64,000 nucleotides of DNA. It comes from Gnetum montanum. Lineage: Eukaryota > Streptophyta > Gnetopsida > Gnetales > Gnetaceae. Positions within the stretch are counted from its first letter, which is position 1. Every line of letters begins with the position of its first letter. The stretch lies in NCBI GenBank assembly GCA_015680685.1, contig MNCI01008066.1:658791-722790 (forward strand). The letters are read 5' to 3'. The notes below the pieces were generated by a model that was not told the DNA's origin, searched no databases, and was given only the letters and a program-made list of their open reading frames with translations. The translations under genes were made by a program, and so were the position numbers. Below are positions 56,171-64,000 of the stretch, piece after piece.

Positions 56171-59055
56171 TATATCTATGAGGATGACAAAAAGAAGAAC
56201 TAAGAGAATTGTTCTAGCTTGATTTCCCTCTATGATCCCTTGGTCTTTTCTATTTTGGATCTATTGGAGGTCCTAGGACTTTGGTTCCTTCTTATTCTAG
56301 AACCTGTTGTTTCCCTTCCAAGAGTTCCTACTAGAGATGAATGTAATTTATGATGCAAAGAATCTTCAATGTATAAGTAGGTTGTTAAAAAATAGATTAA
56401 AGATGGTAAGACTTTTTAAAATGATCTTTCATATCTTCTTTCTTTAATGGTACTATCACTTGAGATGTATGTTTTTCATTATTATGTCTATGTATTGCTT
56501 CCATGATAGCATCTCTTCTAGCTTGGGCCTCTATTCATTGATAGGGTCTAGTCATGTTCTTTAAAAATTGATAATCTTCCTAGGCATAACCAAGGCTAGA
56601 TCTCAATAGAGCAACTTGGAGCATAGATGGTGTGAATTAGTCAAGTGGTCATAAAATGTTATCCTATAAAGCTCTCCATCAAAATTGTTTGTCATGATAA
56701 AAAATGAAGGTGAAGTCTAGTTAATAAGGATCAGTATGAATATAGGAAATTTTGGTTTGCATTGATCCATTTCAAACTTTTTTCTGTATAAATTATATTA
56801 TTGTTTTTGTTAATGTTATTAGTAGGTGAAGAATTAAATTTGTGTGTAGAAGCAATATTTAATAAATTAAGGTATATGTATGTATTTTAAATATTATATC
56901 TCTTGCAACATGAATCACAAAATTCTAATGTAATAAACTCATAGAATGTCAACTAACTAGGATATTAACATCATCCTTGGCAATGGTGCCAATAATAAGC
57001 AATCAGAATTTTCAATGCCTAGTCATACAAATCAAACTAGCATACATATGCAACCCAATCATAAATTGTGGATGGGACAATATGTGCTCTAGCTAATCTA
57101 TCTTGATTCCTTTGTAAAGGTTTCTCTTCATTTCCATGCTCATCTTTATCAAAGTCTATAAATGAGGATGAAAAAAAGAAAGAAGGGCTAATAGAATTAT
57201 GCCAACTTGCTCTCCCTCTATGATCCTTTTGTTTTTATATTTTAAATCTATTAGAGGTTGTAGGCCTTTGGTCCCTCCTTGTTCTAGGACCTATTGTATC
57301 CCTTCTAAGAGTCTCTACTACAAATGAATGCAATCTATAATGTAGATAATATTCAATGTATAAGATAGGTTGTTAAGAAATGGATTAATGATTATAAGCC
57401 TTTTTAAATTGATGTTTCACATATTCTTTCTCTAATGGTGGGATCACTTGAGATATGTGTTTGTCATTGTTATTCTCATGTCTTACTTCCATGATACCAT
57501 CTCTTCTAACATTGGCCTCTGTTGGTTGATAGGGTCTAGTCATGTTTTCTAAAACTTGATCATCTTCCTATGCATGACCAAGACCAAATCTCAATAGAAA
57601 AACTTGGAGCATAGATGGTATGAATTAGTTAAATGATAATAAAATGTTATCCTATAAATCTCTCCATCAAAATTGTTCATCTTGATAAGAACTGAAGGTG
57701 AAGTCTAGGTAATAAGGATCAATGTGAACATGGGAAATTTTGGTTTACATTTGATCATTTTAATTTCTTTAAGTATAAATTCTATTATTGTTGTTATTAA
57801 TATTATTAGTAGGTGGAGTATTATTTTTGTTTGTAGAAGTCATATTTAATCCATTAAGGTTTATGTATGTATTTAAAAATATTATATCTCTTAATAAATG
57901 AATCACAAAATTCTAATACAATGAACTCATATAATGTCAACTAACTAGAATATTAACACCATTCTTAGCAATGACACCAATGATAAGTAGCAAGTGTTTC
58001 CAATGCCTAACCATACAAATCATGCTAGCGTACACATGCAACCTAATTGTAATTCATGGATAGGACAATATGTACTTTACTAGTCTATTTTGATCCCTTC
58101 ATGAAGATTTATCTCCATAGCCATGTTCAACCTTGTTAAATTTTGTTGATGAGGATGATAAAGAGAGAGATATGCTAAGAAAATGGTGTCAACTTGCTCT
58201 CCCTCTATGATCCCTTGGTTCTTCTATTTTGGATCTACTAGAGGTCATAGGCCTTTAGTTCCTTCTTGTTCTAGCACCTATTGTATTCCTTCCAAGATTC
58301 TCTACAAGAGATGAATGTAATGTACGATGTAGATAATCTTCAATGTATAAGATAGGCTTTAGGAAATAAACTGATGACAGTAATACTTTTTAGACTAATT
58401 TTCCACACCTTTTGCTAATGGTAGTATCACTTGAGATGTATGTTTTTTTATAATTATTCTTGTGTCTTCCATCTTGTCTAACTTGAGCCTCTATTGGTTG
58501 ATAGGGCCTAATCATGTTCTTTAAAAATTGATAATCCTCCTATGAATGACAAAGGCCAGATCTTAATAGAGCAACTTAAAGCATAGATGATGTGAATGGA
58601 TCAAGTGGTGATCAAATGTTATCCTATAAATATCTTCATCAAAATTTTTCATCTTGATAAAAAAATGAAGGTGAATTCTAGGTAATAAGCATTGATATGA
58701 ATGTAGTAAATTTGTGTTTGTATTTTTCCATTCCAAATTATTTCAATACAAATTCTATTATGATTGTTATTAATGTTATTAGTATATGGAGAATTAACTA
58801 TGTTTGTAGAATCCATATTTAATCAATTAAGGTTTACATATGTATTTAAAATATTATATATCTTGAAAAATGAATTGTGAAATTTTAATACAATGAACTC
58901 ATATACTATCAATTAAATAGAATATTAGCACCATCCTTGGTAACGGTGCTAATGATAAGCAGTGAACGATTCCAATGCCAAACCATACAAATCACACTAG
59001 CGTACACATGCAATCTAATTCTAATCTATGGATGGAACAATATATGCTTTAACTA
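56100..59055 (-). repeat. Three tandem units (988 and 987 bases) of LTR end, primer site and leader in G
   Basis: The marker CCCTCTATGATCCC occurs at 56,226, 57,214 and 58,201, giving steps of 988 and 987. Whole units align, each holding on the minus strand: about 100 bases of LTR 3' end (TTGTATGGTT ... CTTATCA), a primer-site-like TTGGCACCATTGCCAAGGAT, and a leader or gag N-terminus (EDYQFLKNMIRPYQP). Approximate units: 56,100-57,088, 57,089-58,075, 58,076-59,055. Confidence 0.9.
58930..58952 (-). other. Primer-binding site of G (outermost of three)
   Basis: The minus strand reads TTAGCACCGTTACCAAGGAT. The inner copies lie at about 56,977-56,998 (TTGGCACCATTGCCAAGGAT) and 57,960-57,983 (TTGGTGTCATTGCTAAGAAT). 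Compare D: TTGGCACCATTGTCGGGGA. Confidence 0.7.
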
Positions 59056-59785
59056 ATTAACATTAAGATTTTTTATCATTTTCTTCCTACTAGAGTTAGT
59101 GATGGATGAAATGTATGGTTTAACTCACAATAAGGTATATGATATGTTGATTCTTGGCTTGGAGAGCATAAAGGTAGAGCATGGCAAATTGAAGATTAAA
59201 TCTATTTAACTAAGAAAAGATGAAAATAAATGCTACTATAGCCTCAAGCAATAAGTATTTGGTCTTGATATGCTGTTCATGTCCTAGGCTCATAGAACTA
59301 TTATTAGGATTACCAAGCAACTCACTACTAGTTTAATCAAGCAATGTTACTATTGGGTTATTACACAATTGTACTTAACACTTGATACTCATCACACTTC
59401 TTCTACCAACATATTAACATACAATGAAAATATAAATTGCATCAAAAATATAAAATACATTGGAAAATAAATTCTAATGAAAAGTAAAACTATTTTATGT
59501 GATATGCTGCAATGGTCATAAATAATCTCGATTTTTATTTTTGTTCATTAGGTACGTCTAGATACACTCCACTTGAATAGAGATATCATACAACTTCTTA
59601 TGATCATATTGTGGGTAATCATGGACTAACTATAATATTAATGAAACAAACTGTAAGTGTCTAGGTAAGAATGAATTAAAAACATGAGTTAAGTGCGATG
59701 GTTGCCTAGTATTTATAGACTTTACCAAAGCCAAATAAATCATATCTACAATATCATATAAAGTAATATAATATCATAGCTATCA
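58953..59785 (-). mobile_element. 5' LTR of element G
   Basis: About 833 bases on the minus strand, starting TGATAGCTATGAT and ending CTGCTTATCA. It shares GTTGCTTGGTAATCCTAATA (near 59,315-59,335) and TTTGTATGGTTTGG with the LTRs of D and at 21,641. The TATA motif GTCTATAAATACTAGG lies near 59,705-59,720. No second LTR of G is seen in the window. Confidence 0.7.
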
Positions 59786-60480
59786 TAGGTATGATGATGC
59801 ACTTGATCAATAAATTAATCATTAATGTGTAACAATGAAGCACAAGCCTGCAATTTACTAAAACTAGACAGGCTTAATAGCACTCTCTTTCTCTATGATT
59901 ACAAGGTGAGATGCATATTATTTTCTACTCTAGTATTGTCCTCATTTATAGGTTGACTAAGAAGTTTAGTTATGAAATGCAAATTCATCTATGGTCTAGG
60001 AATTGGAAGTAAGGATTTCAATAAAATTAGTTGTGCACACAACCAATCTTCCTATTGATCTATACATTTTTTTTTATTTGCAGAATCTAGTGGAATATCT
60101 TAAAACTTACGGAGTTTTGTAGCTTGGGTTTTTGATGTGGTCTTATTTTGTGTGTAACTAAAAATTTGAAAAGATTTCTAACTTCAATAGCATTTTAAAA
60201 TGGTTCTAATTTTCCACTACATGAATACATGCTAACATTGGCTTATGTTTCATGATCTAGTATTTGAATGTGGGGATTTTGAGAAAATTTCTTGAATTAT
60301 TAATAATTTTAGTACTATAATTATACATTTTGCAAACACCCAATCTTGAAATGTGTGCAATAAAATGTATCTTATCATATCAATAGATTTGACAAGAAGT
60401 ATAGGTTCAACATGCAAGCTGTAAAAAAGAAAAGACACAAAATATTGTTGATAACTATGGTCAGGAGATCAAATCATTTT
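59786..60480. other. Unassigned spacer between G and the Helitron
   Basis: AT-rich. Small frames such as 60,250-60,438 (-) show no motif. It may hold the 5' part of the Helitron. Confidence 0.35.
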
Positions 60481-60494
60481 TTGTAGAAAATAAC

Positions 60495-62092
60495 ATGGAT
60501 CTAGAATCCCAAACGCCTATTTTGGCTGATTTAACTAAGGTTGAAGAAATGTTAATTACAAGAATCAAACCCATATTGCAAGTTACACATGTAGTGGATG
60601 GATAGTTTAGGTATAAGGGTTATATAATTAACTTTTTCCAAGATGTCACAGAAAGTGCTAAGAAACTTTTTCTTAGCATTAAAGATATTCCTTTCATGAT
60701 TTTAAGAAAAGAAAATGAAATGGGTATGGAGTATAATTTCATAGTTAATAAGAGATGGGTTTATAATGGCTTACTTTTTAAAAAGAAAAATGATCTGTAC
60801 TAATTAGGATATCAAGATTGATATGTATGCATTATATGATGTTGCTAATACCAATGAAATTAACATCATTCATAGCATTTCTTATATCACTTTGTTAGAA
60901 AAAGATGAAGGAATGAGTTTATAGTTATAAGGTTTGTTACTTCAAATTGATGATAAAAACATTAGTAGACATACATTATTAGTTGCACAACAAACTAGGA
61001 TTGTAAGAAGGGAACTTGATTGGATAAGATGATGTTTTCATAATCCATCATGATGAGATTTAATGCTACCAAATGGACTTTCATGTCTAATTCTCTTATT
61101 AATGGGTTATTTGCAATAGCATTTCCAAGTCCTTTTCCTGAAGAAAAATGTGATTTCTTTGATCGAAGAACTAAAGATGTCAAATTACATAAATATGCAA
61201 AACATATACTTTGCTATAAGGATGGTGGATTCTGATGGCATAAGCATTTCAAGTAAGTATCATTTTCTTAATTTATTTTATTTTCTTTATTCCTATTTTT
61301 TTGTACTTTAACGTAATGATGTATGATTTAGTTTTAGGTATTATATCTATAGTATCAATAGAATGTAATGCACAATGGAATAGACCTCTATATTTTTAAA
61401 AAAATATATATTTTTGTTGCACCCATAATTATTGAAAAAGCACATGAGCAATTGCATAATGCTCCATCACATGTCATTGTTGATAATTTGATATAATATG
61501 GTACCTCCATTTGCTATACATGGTCTTATTAGAGAAAATGTGAAGCAAAGCTAACTCACAAGGTGAATCAATTAAAAATACCTATCATTTTTTTTACTCT
61601 TAGTGCAAAAAATCTCTATTGGCTTAAGTTCATAATCTGATGGAAGGAAATCCATCTGAGAACTTATTAGAATTAAAACAATGGAAGTAGAATAATATCT
61701 TAGAAAATTCACATATAGTAGTAGAGTTTCTACACCATCATCACATTACTTTTCTAAATACAATTTTGATGAAGGAATTTCATGTTATTGACTACTGGAT
61801 GCACTATGAGTTACAACATCACAAATCTCTACATGTGCATGATTTCCTATGGATACAAGGTTCTCCAAAGCTAGATGAACTAGACCAAAGTGATTCTAAT
61901 GTGGTGTGTAGGGCAAAGGAATTTTTTGATTCAATTAAAAGTGCATGGAATCCAAGATTTATAACAAATAAGCAACCAAACATTCTCATTTATCTTTTAT
62001 GTACTTGTAGAAAATTTTTTCTAATATTGCTAGAAATATGCATGAATTATATTTTTTCATTGAGTTATCTTTTATTTTTCCTTTCCACTTAA
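60495..62092 (+). pseudogene. Helitron Rep protein, N-terminal (HUH) part, with intron
   Basis: Remnant of the replication initiator of a rolling-circle transposon. Exon 1 (60,495-61,252) begins MDLESQTPILADLTKVEEML, then ITRIKPILQVTHVVDG, GYIINFFQDV, IKDIPFMILRKENE, and SLINGLFAIAFPSPFPEEK with KLHKYAKHILCYKDGGF. An 85-base intron follows. Exon 2 continues YYIYSINRM, IPIIFFTLSAKNLYW, then after a frameshift MKEFHVIDYWMHYELQHHKS and LHVHDFLWIQGSPKLDEL. LHVH is the HUH metal-binding motif. The catalytic tyrosines and helicase are missing, the sequence being cut near 62,139 by element E. In-frame stops make it inactive. Confidence 0.85.
61253..61337 (+). other. Relic GT-AG intron in the Helitron Rep gene
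   Basis: GTAAGTATC begins it and GTTTTAG ends it; 85 bases, T-rich, with CTTTAAC as a possible branch site. Removing it joins CATTTCAA to GTATTATATC, giving the continuous residues HFKYYIYSINRM, which fit the Helitron family at this point. Inferred from frame continuity. Confidence 0.7.
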
Positions 62093-62139
62093 GCTTTATG
62101 AAGAAAGATGTTGCAATATTTATGTAAATTGACCACTAG

Positions 62140-63089
62140 TGATGAGTGGCGAGGTACCCCTACCCTCAACCATATGAAACAAGCATAGCACATGCAATCT
62201 GGTCGAACTCCGTAGACTAAATGCCTACACGCCCCATGGAACACTTGGGGTTAATCATTTGTTGTCTTCCCAGACTTACTTGTAGTTGTCACGATGTATG
62301 GTTAAGTAAGTCCGAGGTATATGATTTTTATAGTCTTTTAATGTTTTTCTTCTATGCTATCGAGGTGAAGGGTTGAGAAACTAACTAACTCTAACTAATG
62401 AACTAAGTCTAAATTAACTAGTGTCAGCATCCATTCCCACTTACCGTACACACCCTGAACTATGCAACCACGGCTACCAAACACTAATAGTTAATAGGAT
62501 CATCATGCGTAACGCACATGCTCGAAGTGGTCATACTGAGGCACTTAACTAGCCTAAACATAATGAGCATCCATTCCTTGACTAGCCATACACATCCTTA
62601 GATGCTCGTAATCAAGTCGTACTCATTCTGCATTCTAGGAGTTGAGGGTGAGAGAATCTAATCACGATGAGCAGCCGATTCCTTGATTAGCCGTACACAT
62701 TTGTAGTCGTACTCATGCCACGCTACTGCAGGGTAATAAATAATAGGTAGGAAATAACATGTAATAGATAACAAGTAATAAAATCCTATTCCATGCACTG
62801 CAAGGTTTATCCACAAAGCTCATCTTTATTGCTGTACACAACTTGCGTTTAGGTACAATGTTGCTTGAATAAAGATCCGTTCACTTGGGGACTCCTACTG
62901 CGGGCACATGGAAAATATTCTATCTCTAGAGTGATCAATCTACCAGAGTTTCCCTACTTCTAGCCTAGGATGGGAAATAAGGGGAGTGCCACCTCTTATT
63001 TATAGATTTGGCAGTGGACCGCGATATCGCGTACGCGACATTGCAGGGGATGACGCGATATTGTGGCTCATGCAAATCGCGTCTCATCA
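62140..63089 (-). mobile_element. 3' LTR of element E (D family)
   Basis: About 950 bases on the minus strand, from TGATGAGACGCGATTTGC (right end) to CCTCGCCACTCATCA (left end). It matches D's LTRs throughout: TATA box near 62,993-63,005, AACGGATC-type block, AATAAAG, GGTAATC block. It is longer than D's by internal duplication near 62,560-62,720 (GAGCATCCATTCCTTGACTA / GAGCAGCCGATTCCTTGATT). U3 has CGCGATATCGCGG palindromes. Confidence 0.85.
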
Positions 63090-64000
63090 TACCCCCATGA
63101 CTAAATGAAAACTCATCCTTGAGTTCCTTACAATAATATCGGGAAGGTATGGAATTATTGAGGGGAATGGAACTAATGAGATGACATGTGAACAGATCAT
63201 CATTACAAGACTTGAAAAATTAGTGTTCATGACAACAAGGGTGAACACCTTATTACATTGACATGAGGCCTCATTTGGCAATTGAGAAAGAGAGAAAGAA
63301 AGAAGTGTTGCTACTGCCAATGCCAAGATTGCGCCTTTGTTGTCCATCCATAAGCACGCCATCGATCTTGCTCCTTACATAGCTACTTCAACACTGCTCC
63401 ATTTCAAGTGTTTGCTCCAGATCCAATCAATTGTTTGTATGATCACCATCTACACACACAACATAATCTTATATTAGCAAGGGTAAATGAATCATCATGT
63501 AATTGATACCTTGCTTCGGTGTAAGTTCATTGGCTAGGTTGTGGTATGGCTGATATGGATCGGGAGATATAGTAATGATGACTACCAAAGGTGTAGGGGT
63601 TAGGAAGAAAATCAAAAAAATATGGGGCTAGGAGAAAATCGGGCCCTGTACCCCCATGACTAATCGTGAACCTCCAGTAGCATTAGAATGGAGAAAGAAA
63701 AGGAGTAAGAAAGATAGATAAAAAGGGACAACTAAAAACATTAGTGAAATGGATGTCAAGATGGTAATGAATAAAATAAAATTAATTGCAAAATGTTAAG
63801 GGAAAGAATTTTCCCAAATAGGAATGTCAGTGGGTCCTTCCCAAAGTAGGCTCATGACTTTAATGCCATGACAAACCCACATTCAAAGAGTTCGTAGGCT
63901 CTAGAAATGTCATCTAGAACAAGAGTTAAAGTCTTAACCGCAAGAATTTACCAAAAAGAAAACAATGCATCAACCAAAATATATACACTAATGATACAAC
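63090..64000 (-). mobile_element. 3' internal part of element E
   Basis: The polypurine tract CATGGGGGTA (63,090-63,099 reversed) and about 900 bases collinear with D's 3' untranslated part, including the segment reversed at 63,087-63,362. No coding motif. The element continues beyond the window. Confidence 0.8.

Noticed and set aside
56100-59055. Triplicated units considered as a satellite array
   Set aside because: Only three units, each containing LTR end and primer site continuous with element G, so it is part of the element.

Overview
The window looks like plant nuclear DNA from a large, repeat-dense genome. The supporting signs are degraded Ty3/gypsy elements of the Tat/Athila and chromovirus kinds, a SIRE-like Ty1/copia element, a Helitron piece with a short GT-AG intron, LTR promoters of the CTATAAATA type, and many stop codons explained by C-to-T decay. 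A gymnosperm is my guess, from the age and density of the repeats; no sequence feature proves it. I see no intact host gene, no rRNA and no functional tRNA. Almost every reading frame is broken, so nearly all coding entries are pseudogenes.

Layout. 1-10.4 kb: two minus-strand copies (A, B) of one Tat-like family, each made of gag, leader, primer-binding site and a roughly 2.3 kb LTR. 10.4-11.2 kb: a minus-strand gag fragment (F) of another family. 11.2-18.9 kb: a plus-strand copy (C) of the A/B family with LTR, gag, protease and reverse transcriptase (RT). 18.9-22.5 kb: a long coiled-coil ORF of unknown kind (called ORF-X here), a polypurine tract and a Tat/Athila-type LTR. 22.6-24.5 kb: integrase of a chromovirus-like element (K), split by a 573-base repeat. 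24.5-31.1 kb: a copia element (I) with paired LTRs and gag but no recognisable pol, inserted at the 3' edge of K, whose own 3' LTR resumes at 31,131. 32.5-33.5 kb: a LINE-like remnant. 33.8-37.1 kb: a second, minus-strand ORF-X, split by a solo LTR related to I. 40.4-50.3 kb: a minus-strand Athila-like pol (H), split by a complete element (D, 41,621-48,378) flanked by a perfect 5-base target duplication. 50.6-52.1 kb: repeat arrays ending at a TATA box. 54.8-59.8 kb: element G, related to D, with its LTR-end/primer-site/leader segment in three tandem copies. 60.5-62.1 kb: a Helitron Rep fragment. 62.1-64 kb: the 3' end of a further D-family element (E), minus strand.

Three observations stand out. 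First, several unrelated LTR families carry arrays of a short, often palindromic family-specific word just upstream of the TATA box (GGTCACGCTG in A, GCTACGCTATG in B/C, GCGATATCGC in D/E, AGATGTCTT in the copia LTRs); in A and B, and less clearly in I, the same word recurs inside the element. Second, ORF-X occurs twice; one copy lies 3' of a gypsy integrase on the same strand and the other lies just 5' of a polypurine tract and LTR, the slot Athila elements use for an envelope-like ORF. Third, G has its replication-priming segment triplicated.

The genes do not form a pathway. They are layered insertions whose order can be partly read: K received a 573-base repeat and, separately, I; H received D; the minus-strand ORF-X received a solo copia LTR; E probably cut the Helitron.
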